DNA of 64,000 bases, from the NCBI GenBank assembly GCA_963721405.1, contig CAVRJA010000010.1, positions 157,861 to 221,860 of the forward strand, read 5' to 3'. This document shows positions 1-8,271 of this stretch, one piece after another. This stretch comes from JAFNAG01 sp963721405. Lineage in GTDB: Bacteria; Acidobacteriota; UBA6911. The position numbers and the translations under genes are program-made. The notes beneath the pieces were generated by a model that saw only the letters and a list, made by a program, of their open reading frames with translations, was not told the DNA's origin and did not search any database. Numbering within the stretch: position 1 is the stretch's first letter; every line of letters begins with the position of its first letter.

Positions 1-715
1 GAAACAGTGCACGCATCCTGTGGCCAAACGCGTCGCCTGTCCAGGGCAAGCCGTCTCGGTATGGACGCCACAGGAGGGGGCTTTCGGGCAAAGCTGGCAG
101 CCGACGACTCCGGCGGAGTGCGAGATAGCGATCAATCTCCCGAGCGCCGTCTGCCGAGAGCGGCACGACGCGGGACTTGTAGAATTTCGAGTCGCGAATC
201 TTCAAAAGGCGCTCTGTCGAATCATAGTCGCCAACCGTAAGCCGAACCAGCTCTCCGCATCGCAGGCCAGCCGTGTACAGGATTACAATCGCTAGCCGAA
301 ACGTATCTGGCCGCAACGGGGATTCGGGCGTCGAGGGCAGCGCGTTGGCAGTTGCCAGGAGACGCCTCACCTCAAAGTCGGTGAACAGATGCGGACGGAA
401 CTTATGGCGCGGCCACCGGAAAGCTCGCTCGTCTGGCACGAAAGCCGTTGGCTGACAGCGTCGTCGATAACAACAGAGGTTTCTTACGATGCGTAGGTAC
501 TCAAGGCGAGTTCCTGATGCCAGATGCTGCAAGTTGATGCACCAGTCCGTGAAAGTCTCGGATGTAAGATCCGAGTTCCGAGCGACCAGGAAGCGATCCA
601 GCAGTCTAAGAACGCGGCATTCGGTCCTGTACTGACGCCCGAGCCCGCGCTTGAACGCCACATAGTTCACGATCACCGGAGCCAGGAGGGACGCGAACGG
701 CTTAAGTTCGCTCAT
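1..715 (-). CDS. Tyrosine recombinase, second of a tandem pair (C-terminus outside window)
   Basis: The minus strand is open from the ATG at 715 to the window edge (about 238 codons), so the 3' end is missing. The N-terminal part resembles a SAM-like core-binding domain. The catalytic domain then starts, with the arginine motif AGLRCGEL followed by a strand with a lysine (SKFYKSRVVPLS). The distal His/Arg/Tyr residues lie off the window. Its ATG overlaps the end of the upstream recombinase by 14 nt, and a GGAGG-like ribosome site (CAGGAGGTGGCC) sits just before it, which points to translational coupling. Tandem overlapping recombinases of this type are typical of RIT (recombinase-in-trio) elements, but a third gene cannot be seen here. 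Family call is firm; the element type is inference. Confidence 0.85.
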   Translation of the reverse strand, partial: MSELKPFASLLAPVIVNYVAFKRGLGRQYRTECRVLRLLDRFLVARNSDLTSETFTDWCINLQHLASGTRLEYLRIVRNLCCYRRRCQPTAFVPDERAFRWPRHKFRPHLFTDFEVRRLLATANALPSTPESPLRPDTFRLAIVILYTAGLRCGELVRLTVGDYDSTERLLKIRDSKFYKSRVVPLSADGAREIDRYLALRRSRRLPALPESPLLWRPYRDGLPWTGDAFGHRMRALF

Positions 716-1964
716 AGGCCACCTCCTGCGCGAGGTTTTTGGTCATGGTAGCTGGAAGATCTAGGGCGACCTCCCGAAGATCCTCGATGGCCAACCGCAG
801 ATATCCCCAGGTGCTTTCCGTCGTAACGTGGCCGAGCAAGTCACCAATGGTTTTGAGCGGAATGCCGCGGCGCAACAGGTGCACGGCGTATGAATGGCGA
901 AGGCAATGAACCCCATGGAATCGCGGCAGGTGGCTTCGTTGTGCCCACACGCAGACCGCGTGGTTGAGGGTGGTTCGCCCGAGAGGCCGGATGGGTTTTC
1001 GGCATCGGAGAAAGACTTGCCGATAGGGGTTCGTTGGTGTTGGACGTCCCCTCTGCAGGTACTCCAGCACGGCCGTGCCGGCATCGTCGGTCAGGGGCAG
1101 CCACAAGATGCGGCCGGTCTTGGTCTGTCTAATCCGGAACCGTCTGGCCCGCCATTCAAGGTCATCCAGTGTCAGCCCTACGACTTCAGACACGCGCAGG
1201 CCATACGTAGCGATTAAGAGGAACATTGCATAGTCGCGGAGTCCAGTGAGGCTCGCGCGATCGATTGCGCGGAGGAAGGCTTCAACCATTTCCCACGGCA
1301 ATGCGCGCGGGAGCCGCTCGTACCGATAAATCCGCGGCGTGTCGATCCGCTCATCAAGACCCGTGGGTACCTTTCCGGCGGACGCTAAGAACCGCAGGAA
1401 AGCACGGACCTTCCCAATGAGGTTTTGCAGGGATGCTCGTCCGAGTCGTTGGCTGGCCAAGCGGACGAAGTCCTCGATATCCATGGACTTGAGTGTCGCG
1501 GCACGCTCTGGGCTAGTTCCGTAGCCAAGGTGACCCAGAAACGCAGCGGCCGCATGCCGGTGGTCCGTGATTGTGGCAGGAGCGAGTCCGCGAACCTGCT
1601 CGAGGTAGGCAGAATAAGACTCCATGCATTGCTCCAAAGGACCGAGAGGCCTTGGGGGGTAAAGGGACAACTCGGACTCAAAATAGCGCTCCAGACCGTG
1701 GAGAAGCGCGGCGAGCGAAGAATCCTCACGCGCGCGAGGTGGCGCAAAGCCGCGCAGCTGGAAAGGCGTCAACTCGCTCAGATTGGCTATCCCGCGCTGC
1801 ACGAGCATCTGCGCAAGGCGGCGAGCCGTTCTGCAGTGTGCTCGCACACATTCGGCGGAGTAGCCTTGCCCCAAGAGCCACGTACCATAGCCCTCGAGGA
1901 CTGGGCCTAGAATCGGCAACGAGGCGAACTGCTGGTGTGCCGTTGGAAACAGCTCAAGTAGCAT
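702..1964 (-). CDS. Tyrosine recombinase / phage-type integrase
   Basis: 420 aa, cutting and rejoining DNA through a catalytic tyrosine. N-terminal residues about 1-100 look like an extra arm domain, about 120-215 the core-binding domain, and 230-400 the catalytic domain. The catalytic set is visible: R in YGLRVSEV (~256), K in QTKTGR (~281), HxxR in HCLRHSYAVHLL (~353), the GH dipeptide of LLGHVTT (~377) and the nucleophile Y in TWGYLRLA (~386). I chose the ATG at 1964 because GGAGGT lies 6 nt upstream; a longer reading from 2066 has no such support. It overlaps the next recombinase by 14 nt. Upstream lies a set of repeated ATGTGGAG-like sites, plausible recombinase binding sites. Confidence 0.9.
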   Translation of the reverse strand: MLLELFPTAHQQFASLPILGPVLEGYGTWLLGQGYSAECVRAHCRTARRLAQMLVQRGIANLSELTPFQLRGFAPPRAREDSSLAALLHGLERYFESELSLYPPRPLGPLEQCMESYSAYLEQVRGLAPATITDHRHAAAAFLGHLGYGTSPERAATLKSMDIEDFVRLASQRLGRASLQNLIGKVRAFLRFLASAGKVPTGLDERIDTPRIYRYERLPRALPWEMVEAFLRAIDRASLTGLRDYAMFLLIATYGLRVSEVVGLTLDDLEWRARRFRIRQTKTGRILWLPLTDDAGTAVLEYLQRGRPTPTNPYRQVFLRCRKPIRPLGRTTLNHAVCVWAQRSHLPRFHGVHCLRHSYAVHLLRRGIPLKTIGDLLGHVTTESTWGYLRLAIEDLREVALDLPATMTKNLAQEVAYERT

Positions 1965-2030
1965 TGGGACCTCCATAATAAGGGGCGCCGGAATTGGCGC
2001 CGTCCCGATGCTACAGCAACACACGTTTCG

Positions 2031-2144
2031 TAATGTGGAGTGTTCGTGCAAGGCCGCCGCGTACAACTGAGGGTCGGAATCAAATGTTCACATTACCGTT
2101 TGCTTACCATTTGTCTACGAATGTGGAGCTCCACATTCGTAGAC
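2031..2144. repeat. Recombinase-site-like repeats with a perfect 32-bp palindrome
   Basis: Positions 2113-2144 form a perfect inverted repeat with no spacer: 16-nt arms GTCTACGAATGTGGAG and its complement. The core word recurs as TAATGTGGAG at 2031-2040 and, inverted, as GTTCACATTAC at 2086-2096. Four related sites thus lie immediately upstream of the first recombinase and exactly where the ISL3 transposase reading frame breaks. The likely role is the terminal region of the recombinase element, with binding sites for its own enzymes; that role is inference. Confidence 0.6.
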
Positions 2145-2666
2145 GACGGTAAGGTACTTGTGACCCCGCTGCCAGAGAACCTCGTCGACTCCAATGGACA
2201 GCACGTTGGACAGGTCCCGGTGTTGCAGGCCCCACTGGACCATCCATTCCACGGATCGGAAGACCTTCTCCCAGGTCGTGCGGAAGGCGACGGCGGTTTC
2301 CTTCCACGAGAGCCTCTTGGCCCAGGTCGCGAGAAACTGCATGTAGGTTTTCGTCATCGTGCTTTTGCCGTCAGCCCACGGTACCTTTTCGACCTTCACG
2401 CCGCACCTCGGGCAGTTGACCCGGCGCAGGGCATAGGCGAAAAAGACTGCGATATTCCAGAACGGCACAAACTCAAACATTCTCGGCGGCAAGGTGTCGT
2501 AACCCGGGCCCGGTTTGTCGCAGCCGGAGCAAATCGGCTTGCTGTTGGCCCGGGCCAGGACCTGGACCAGCAGCGCCAGGTTTTCGCCCTCATCCAGCCA
2601 CACGACGTTTCCATAAACAAAAGACTTGAACTTCTGGACCCGATTCAGAATAGTCTTGAGTTGCAT
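2115..2666 (-). pseudogene. ISL3-family transposase, truncated in the DDE domain
   Basis: The start (MQLKTILNRVQKFKSF) is typical for ISL3 transposases. It is followed by a zinc-finger region with paired cysteines (CSGCDKPG, later CPRCG), a helix-turn-helix (FATWAKRLSWKETAVAF) and the first catalytic motif IGVDEVLWQRGHKYLTVVY. Homology stops right after LTVVY, where the sequence runs into the 32-bp palindrome, and the frame ends a few codons later. The family is usually about 400 aa; about 183 aa remain here. The rest of the IS is not found elsewhere in the window. Confidence 0.8.
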
Positions 2667-2821
2667 CCTGACCTTCGCTCCCGCATTGGTTACTTTTCGC
2701 GAAGCAATCCAATACAGGATTGGAGGCAGGATGCGCTACCTCATTTTTGGCCACTCCCCCAGTTGTTCAACCGCCGATGGAAACGCCAGGCAGAAAGAGA
2801 TTCCAGTAGGGCCTGTGGAAA

Positions 2822-3736
2822 ATGTGCGAAAGTCCCGCCGCTTTTGGGCGGGACTTTTGCAAGCGGCGGTGGGAATCCGCGCTTTTTGCGGATTCCCACG
2901 GACGCGGCATTTCCCATCAGGCCATTTGTCATGTCGCTCTACCCACAAATTTCACTGAAGACCCCGAATTCCAAAGGATCAAGCAGAGCCATCCCGAAGC
3001 ACTGAAAAAAAGAGCCACACGCATTGTCCTCGGCCCATCGGTCACGAGGGTTTATCGCAAAGGAACCCGGGACGCACTTCTCCCTCTCCTGTCAGCGATC
3101 GACGTGGACGCATTGCGCGAGGTTCAGAACCAAGAGGAGTTTTCCGCATGGTTCAACTCGCACGTTGCTCGAATTGCCCGTAGAATCGGTCGACACAATC
3201 GCGGCAATAATCGTTTTGCGGCCGGCGTGAAATGGTGTCACGCCACGAAAATCATGGCTCTGTACGCGCGAGAATTGGTGCTGAATTCCCGCTACTTTTC
3301 TGATGCCGAGGAGGAGCGACTGAGCTATTTTCTTCATGTGCCGATTGACAGCATCGTGATCGAAAGGCTCACGACGCTTGGATATCGGCTGCCTTTCGGG
3401 AATATCAAGGGGATCGACAGTCGGAGCAAGTTTTATGAAGCGCAAAACGCTCTGACGTCGGCGGCCATGCAGGCTGGCGTTCCGCGGGTGTGTTTTGACG
3501 ACAACTGGGGCGATCGGCAAGAGCCTCAATATCCCATCGACAAAGACCTCAGGGTCAACCGCACGACGGCAAGGCTCTGGATGAGCAAGCTCACGGATGA
3601 GAACGGAAAGCGCATCGAGGTGGTCCGCGACAAGGCGGCCGGCAAGTACAGTCGCCAGGTCACGGTAGCCCCGATCGAAACCGCTCCCGTACCCGAGCAG
3701 CCCATCACCCCCACACCCGCGGCTCCCCGAGGTTAG
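2822..3736 (+). CDS. Unrecognised protein, start uncertain
   Basis: 304 aa if read from the ATG at 2822. That start is doubtful because the first 26 codons cover the two hairpins; the next in-frame GTG is at 3104. I do not recognise a family. Visible features are a basic, tryptophan- and histidine-containing central stretch (WCHATKIMALYAREL), a segment LHVPIDSIVIERL, and FDDNWGDRQ near residue 230. There is no signal peptide or membrane segment. The last ~20 residues (ETAPVPEQPITP) nearly duplicate the tail of the gene ending at 5712, although the bodies differ. It lies upstream of, and in the same direction as, the two glycosylase-like genes and could belong to one cluster with them. Confidence 0.6.
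   Translation: MCESPAAFGRDFCKRRWESALFADSHGRGISHQAICHVALPTNFTEDPEFQRIKQSHPEALKKRATRIVLGPSVTRVYRKGTRDALLPLLSAIDVDALREVQNQEEFSAWFNSHVARIARRIGRHNRGNNRFAAGVKWCHATKIMALYARELVLNSRYFSDAEEERLSYFLHVPIDSIVIERLTTLGYRLPFGNIKGIDSRSKFYEAQNALTSAAMQAGVPRVCFDDNWGDRQEPQYPIDKDLRVNRTTARLWMSKLTDENGKRIEVVRDKAAGKYSRQVTVAPIETAPVPEQPITPTPAAPRG
2829..2899. terminator. Two tandem terminator-like hairpins
   Basis: Hairpin one (2829-2857) has an 11-bp stem AAAGTCCCGCC/GGCGGGACTTT with a 7-nt loop. Hairpin two (2869-2899) has a 12-bp stem GTGGGAATCCGC/GCGGATTCCCAC with a 7-nt loop. Both stems are perfect and both loops start GCTTTT. They sit at the apparent 5' end of the next reading frame, so they may be terminators or attenuators shielding it, or part of a mobile-element end. 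Confidence 0.5.
3668..3711 (+). repeat. Tail-coding repeat, copy 1
   Basis: About 44 nt encoding the residues PIETAPVPEQPITP at the end of the gene at 2822-3736. It matches 5629-5672 with only a few substitutions, in the same frame of an unrelated gene. This suggests a shared, recombined or mobile 3' coding module. Confidence 0.6.
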
Positions 3737-3910
3737 TGTGCAGCACGTCCCCGCCGACGTGTCGCGGCAGGGAATCTGGCCGATACTGATTTTTTCAGCG
3801 GCAGCAGCACCACCGCTTGCATGAATGCCCAAATTTACTGACATTTGACGTACAATAAACAGATTCTTTAGCACGCCTGGCGGCGCGAATTCCATTCGAG
3901 GGGGCTGGAA

Positions 3911-4879
3911 ATGCGGTATGACGACGACGATGTCATCAGAGTGATCTGTGAAGACAACCCGAAACGTGAAGGTACTGCGTGTTGGCACATTTGGAAATAC
4001 TACAGGGATGGCATGACGGTCGGCGAGTTTCGACAGAAGGTAAGGCGCGGGCCGTATATCCTCGATTCAGCCAACGGCGATCTGAAATGGAATGTCGAGC
4101 GCGGATTCATAAGAATAAAGATCAGGCCATCGCGCGTCACCTGGGCAACCCCTACCAGAGCGGTCGATTCCGCGCAGACGCGCCGGAACAACAAAATGGC
4201 CGGCAACGACGAGCACATAACGGTCCCAGTAACGACAGAACAACTCCACGAGATCGCGATGGGGGCGATACGGTGCAACGCCTGCTTCGAGACTGGACAT
4301 CTCACGCGGTCGTATGTGGATCTGGCGCAGCCTCGGTACCTAGGTCCCGGCTATGTCAACGCCGACCCCAAAATGGCTTGGGTCATGATCAACCCCGGCG
4401 CGGGGTCGGGCAACTCAGCGGACCAGAGCTGGCGTTCCGTCTTGATGGCGTACCGTGATGGAGAGGCCAGCCTAGACGATGTCCTTACGGAACATCGTGG
4501 ACACCTCTCCTCGTGGAACAATCTGCTGTCATTCCTCGACAAGCACGGACTCGACGTGGACTCCATTGCGCTCGTGAATATCGCTTGGTGCGCAAGCAAA
4601 GGCAATAAATATCCGAAGAAGATGCTCTCGCGCTGCTGGGATCGCCACACCTCGTCATGGCTTGCGGCACTCGCTCCCGATATCGTGTATCTGAGCGGCT
4701 CGGCCGCGCATCCCTTCGAGGCCCGGATCCACTCTCTGCTCCCCGCCTCCCGTGTGTTCACTACGTTCCACTACGCGCATTGGCCACTCGATGCAGACCG
4801 CGCCAACGCACGGGCGGCCGAATTGCGCAAGGAGTTGCAGTCGGTGGTGGCTCGGTTTTCTGCGTTAGCCGATAAATGA
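3911..4879 (+). CDS. Uracil-DNA-glycosylase-fold protein with extra N-terminal domain
   Basis: 322 aa. Residues ~155-315 have the layout of the UDG superfamily: a first strand ending in WVMINPGAGSGN (equivalent to motif A, GxxPG), a central strand SIALVNIAWCAS with an Asn, a helix and strand LAPDIVYLSGSAA, and a late FHYAHW block that resembles the His-containing motif B loop. The first ~90 residues (with WHIWKYYRDGMTVGEFRQKV and a DLKWNVERGFIRI strand pair) form a separate small domain I cannot name. The ATG at 3911 has a purine-rich GGGGGCTGGAA upstream. The stop overlaps the next ATG (ATGA), so the two genes are coupled. Superfamily placement is by pattern only; a base-excision activity on modified DNA is inference. 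Confidence 0.65.
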   Translation: MRYDDDDVIRVICEDNPKREGTACWHIWKYYRDGMTVGEFRQKVRRGPYILDSANGDLKWNVERGFIRIKIRPSRVTWATPTRAVDSAQTRRNNKMAGNDEHITVPVTTEQLHEIAMGAIRCNACFETGHLTRSYVDLAQPRYLGPGYVNADPKMAWVMINPGAGSGNSADQSWRSVLMAYRDGEASLDDVLTEHRGHLSSWNNLLSFLDKHGLDVDSIALVNIAWCASKGNKYPKKMLSRCWDRHTSSWLAALAPDIVYLSGSAAHPFEARIHSLLPASRVFTTFHYAHWPLDADRANARAAELRKELQSVVARFSALADK

Positions 4880-5712
4880 ATAATCACGATTTTCAAAACG
4901 CCTACCGAAAACTGGAACAACGCACGAAAGTGCTGGCCGAAGCCGACGGTGATGTCTACCTTCCAAGTCCAGAACCGTCAGGCCGCGCGCATTACATTTT
5001 CATTTGCATGGAACCGTCTTTAGGCGGTTGGGCGAAGGACAAAGTTGAGGCTGAAAAGAAAGTGGCAGATGGATTCAGAAACTTCCTTGCCGGATATGAT
5101 CCGATGATCCTTCACTTCTGCATCCGACGGTTTCTCTGCAGGCGCGATCAGCGATACCACATCACCGACTTCTCGAAAGGTGCTATGCTGGGCAAGAATG
5201 CCCATAAGAGGAGGCCAGAGAGATATAAGAGGTGGTATCCACTTTTGAAGGAAGAGATTGGCCTTGTTGCTGAGGACACAGCACAGGTGTTTGCCGTTGG
5301 CAAGGTGGTGAAAGATCATCTGGACTCATTTTGCTTCCCAAAACAAGTCACATGTCTACTCCATTACTCGCCACAGGCGGCTTCGTACCGCACGAAGGGT
5401 ATCAGTGGTCATGAGTATGCTTTCGAGGAATTTCAGAAAACAGTGTCTCATGAGGACGTGCTGGCTGTAGCACGCGAAGTTATCAGGGAAGCCATGATGC
5501 CGGACAAAATCCGTGAATTTGTGCTCTCCAAAGTGGAAGGGCGAAAGCTCACGCCTTCACGCCTCAAATTGATGTTCAACTACAAGTTGGCTTTCGAGGC
5601 TCTCCATTCCAAGCTGTGCGGCCAACAAGCCCCGACCGAAACCGCTCCCGCACCCGAGCTGCCCATCACCCCTGCGCGGGGCAGGGCCGGAGAACCTAAT
5701 GTATCAGGCTGA
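4876..5712 (+). CDS. Second uracil-DNA-glycosylase-fold protein
   Basis: 278 aa, starting inside the stop of the preceding gene (ATGA overlap). The order of elements again suits the UDG fold: strand YIFICMEPS, then RYHITDFSKGAM (the central strand), a helix plus strand EIGLVAEDTAQVFAVGKVVKDHL, and LLHYSPQAA in place of the HPS motif. It shares no obvious sequence identity with its partner, so the pair is not a recent duplication. The last ~25 residues (ETAPAPELPITP) nearly repeat the tail of the gene at 2822-3736. Two different UDG-like proteins made from one coupled message suggest a heteromeric complex or a two-step action on DNA; this is inference. Confidence 0.6.
   Translation: MNNHDFQNAYRKLEQRTKVLAEADGDVYLPSPEPSGRAHYIFICMEPSLGGWAKDKVEAEKKVADGFRNFLAGYDPMILHFCIRRFLCRRDQRYHITDFSKGAMLGKNAHKRRPERYKRWYPLLKEEIGLVAEDTAQVFAVGKVVKDHLDSFCFPKQVTCLLHYSPQAASYRTKGISGHEYAFEEFQKTVSHEDVLAVAREVIREAMMPDKIREFVLSKVEGRKLTPSRLKLMFNYKLAFEALHSKLCGQQAPTETAPAPELPITPARGRAGEPNVSG
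5629..5672 (+). repeat. Tail-coding repeat, copy 2
   Basis: This is the second copy of the 44-nt tail-coding segment described at 3668-3711, in frame near the end of the glycosylase-like gene. After it the two sequences diverge. Confidence 0.6.
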
Positions 5713-5968
5713 ACTGATGGGGAAACTGCCTTCGGCGGTCGAACATCGAGAGGACATTCTCACCTCCAATGTCTTCTCGTTCTTCAAGTACACCTGCTGT
5801 GAGGTTCACCTGAAGGAACTGTTCGCGCTCGTGGGCGTTGCGGCATCTCCCGGCAACTGTTCGTTCGAGGGCAGGGGCTCTGAGGTTCCCCTATTCGCGA
5901 TCAACAGCAGCGACGACCTGATGGCGAAAGTGGTGAATCCCGTTCTCAAACTCTACAGGGAGCAATAG
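5699..5968 (+). CDS. Short ORF, probably a truncated member of the cluster
   Basis: 89 aa, overlapping the previous gene by 14 nt. The first 30 residues (ELMGKLPSAVEHREDILTSN, then VFSFFKY) look like the conserved start of a longer protein. The end (NSSDDLMAKVVNPVLKLY) looks like the natural end of one. This pattern suggests an internal deletion, but no full-length homologue is in the window to prove it. I do not assign a function; similar EDILTSNVF starts are, to my recollection, seen in proteins near restriction and defence genes. Confidence 0.45.
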   Translation: MYQAELMGKLPSAVEHREDILTSNVFSFFKYTCCEVHLKELFALVGVAASPGNCSFEGRGSEVPLFAINSSDDLMAKVVNPVLKLYREQ

Positions 5969-6083
5969 CGTTCAGGAGCGGCATTCGACATCGACAGAGC
6001 ATGAAGGGGGTGTCGATCAGAACACCTGTCAAGTTGCGCTTTGGCCGCTGAACGGCGTCAGCCTATCTGTTAGGAGCGAGAAA

Positions 6084-6131
6084 TGTCATCGATCATCTGA
6101 ATCCGTAGTTTTTTGAACAGATCCCGACAAG
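6084..6131 (+). repeat. IS21 left inverted repeat
   Basis: Begins TGTCATCGATCAT and contains CCGTAGTTTTTTGAACAGAT. It pairs with the right end at 9369-9416 with the same internal spacing between the conserved blocks. Confidence 0.75.
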
Positions 6132-6338
6132 AACAGACCTCAATATCATCCGCACCGAAGGTGCGGCACCCGTCGTCATCTTCGTGTAGTCTTTTCCGGG
6201 AAGGTCGAGAGGAGAGGCCCCGATCGTGTCCGCGACCGGGGCCCAATCACGTTACCTCTCTTGCGAGGGGTAGCAAAAACAGATGACTTTAGGCTGCCAT
6301 GATCGGCAGCAGATGTCCAGTCTCGCCTTCGAGCGGGA

Positions 6339-6776
6339 ATGGGATCTACAGCCGAAGTCATTCTGCGTCAGAGATTTTGCCGGGCTCAAAGTTGTGGTGT
6401 TCCTTTCTGGATCTGCCGCTCCTGCGACCGGGGACAGCAGTATTGCAGTGACCTCTGCCGCAGCAAGGGGCGTCGCCAGCAGCGACGCGCCGCAAACCTC
6501 CGTCATCAGCAAAGCATGGAAGGCAGGCTCGATCACCGCGACCGTCAGAGAGCCTACCGGCAGCGTCGATCTGCCTTGCGCGTGACGGATCAAGGTTCCC
6601 TCGATTCCCCTCCTGAGGGCAATATCCCCCTGCCGGCATATTCGCAGCCGGCAGACGCCGGAAACGGCAGCAAATCATCAGGTCAACTCAGAGCGATCCA
6701 CGATCTTGGAATGCCTTGCTGCATCCTTTGCCACCGGCCGGGACGTTTCGTGGATGTTTTTCATCGACTGAGGTAA
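6339..6776 (+). CDS. IS21 accessory zinc-finger-like ORF
   Basis: Up to 145 aa, ending 4 nt before istA. Residues ~12-40 hold a cysteine array (RFCRAQSCGVPFWICRSC, then QQYCSDLCR) that fits a treble-clef or zinc-ribbon site. A very basic RRAANLRHQQSMEGRLDHRDRQ stretch follows. ORFs of this kind precede istA in a subset of IS21 elements; the role is unknown and DNA binding is plausible. The start could lie slightly downstream or upstream of 6339, since no strong ribosome site is seen. Confidence 0.6.
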   Translation: MGSTAEVILRQRFCRAQSCGVPFWICRSCDRGQQYCSDLCRSKGRRQQRRAANLRHQQSMEGRLDHRDRQRAYRQRRSALRVTDQGSLDSPPEGNIPLPAYSQPADAGNGSKSSGQLRAIHDLGMPCCILCHRPGRFVDVFHRLR

Positions 6777-6780
6777 AAAC

Positions 6781-8271
6781 ATGATCGACAAGGAAACTCG
6801 TGCCAGGATTCGCCGCCTGTTTTATGCCGAGCACTGGAAAATCGGAACCATCGCCTCTTCACTGACTCTCCACCCGGACACGGTCCGTGACGCTGTAGAG
6901 GCGGATCGCTTCAGTAAAACCAGGACGCCTCGTCCCTCCGTGACAGATCCCTACCTGGAGTTCATACGAGAAACGCTGGAAAGGTATCCGCGCCTGCGCG
7001 CCACCCGGATCTTCCAGATGATCCAGGACCGCGGCTACCCCGGCAGCGTGATCCAGTTGCGGCGTGTAGTTAAAGGTCTGCACCCCGCGAGGAAGGAGGC
7101 TTTTCTCTGCCTGCACACCTTTCCAGGCGAACAAGGCCAGGTCGACTGGGCCCACTTCGGCGAGGTGACTGTCGGGCGGGCGCGGCGGCGGCTTTCCTGC
7201 TTCGTCATCACGCTTTCCTATTCCCGGGGACTGTACTTCGAGTTTTTCTTTGACCAGATGATGGAGAGCTTTCTGCGCGGCCACGATCGAGCCTTCCATG
7301 ACTGGAAAGGCGTTCCCCGGGCCCTGCTCTACGACAATCTCCGCAGCGTAGTCCTGGAGCGGCGGGGCGACGTTATCCATTTTCACCCCAGACTTCTGGA
7401 GCTTTGCGCCCATTATCACTTCGCTGCCCGTCCCTGCCAGGTGCGCGCCGGGAACCAAAAGGGACGCGTCGAGCGGGTTATTCGCTACCTCCGGGATTCG
7501 TTCTTTGCCGCACGTACCTTTACCGGCCTGGAGGACCTCAACCGCCAGGCCCTCGAATGGCGCGACCGGGTAGCTCACCGCCGTCCTTGGCCGGGAGGCG
7601 ATCAGCGCACCGTGGCGGAAGCCCTCGCGGAAGAACAGCCTCGTCTGTTGCCGCTGCCCGCACACCGGTTCGACTCGGATCAGCTCATCCCCGTTCGGCC
7701 GGGCAAAACCATTTATGTCCGCTTTGACCTAAACGATTACTCCATTCCTCCGGCAGTTGTCGGCCACCAGTTGCTGATCGCTGCTTCGGAATCCACGATC
7801 CGCATTCTCGACGGTACAGAGGAAATTGCCCGGCACCGCCGCTCCTATGACCGGCGGCAGCAGGTGCTCGACCCGGAACACCAGGAAGAACTGCTGAAGG
7901 AAAAGCGCAAAGCTTTCGCTTCCGCCCGCGGCGGACGCCTCGCCCAGGCAGTTCCCGAAAGCGAGGCCCTGCTCGACGCCGCCTTCAGCCGCGGTGAATC
8001 TGCCGGAAGTCAAAAAACCCAACTCCTGAATCTCCTGGATCTATACGGGGCCGCTGAATTACGCGCCGCCGTTTGTGAGGCTCTCGAACGCAAAACCCCA
8101 CGGGCCTCTTCCGTTGCCTTTATTCTCGGCCAGCGCCGTCGCTCCAGCAAACGGCGAACCCCGGCCCCCGTCGACCTCTCCCGTCATCCGGAACTCGAAA
8201 ACACATCTGTCACCCCTCAAAACCTGGAGACTTACGATGAGCTTGCCAAAGACGACGACACCGACGAGTAG
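6781..8271 (+). CDS. istA: IS21 transposase IstA
   Basis: 496 aa DDE transposase. An N-terminal helix-turn-helix (HWKIGTIASSLTLHPDTVRDAV) is followed by an rve/DDE core: first Asp in GQVDWAHFGEV (~121), second in LLYDNLRSVV (~184), Glu in GRVERVIRYLRD (~229). The C-terminal region includes the beta-barrel block with RFDLNDYSIP typical of IstA. Length is normal for the family. The last 35 nt overlap istB, the usual IS21 arrangement for coupled translation. Confidence 0.95.
   Translation: MIDKETRARIRRLFYAEHWKIGTIASSLTLHPDTVRDAVEADRFSKTRTPRPSVTDPYLEFIRETLERYPRLRATRIFQMIQDRGYPGSVIQLRRVVKGLHPARKEAFLCLHTFPGEQGQVDWAHFGEVTVGRARRRLSCFVITLSYSRGLYFEFFFDQMMESFLRGHDRAFHDWKGVPRALLYDNLRSVVLERRGDVIHFHPRLLELCAHYHFAARPCQVRAGNQKGRVERVIRYLRDSFFAARTFTGLEDLNRQALEWRDRVAHRRPWPGGDQRTVAEALAEEQPRLLPLPAHRFDSDQLIPVRPGKTIYVRFDLNDYSIPPAVVGHQLLIAASESTIRILDGTEEIARHRRSYDRRQQVLDPEHQEELLKEKRKAFASARGGRLAQAVPESEALLDAAFSRGESAGSQKTQLLNLLDLYGAAELRAAVCEALERKTPRASSVAFILGQRRRSSKRRTPAPVDLSRHPELENTSVTPQNLETYDELAKDDDTDE

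Noticed and set aside
8075..8236. Longer istB start
   Set aside because: The extension lies inside istA in another frame; family members start at the MSLP-type ATG.
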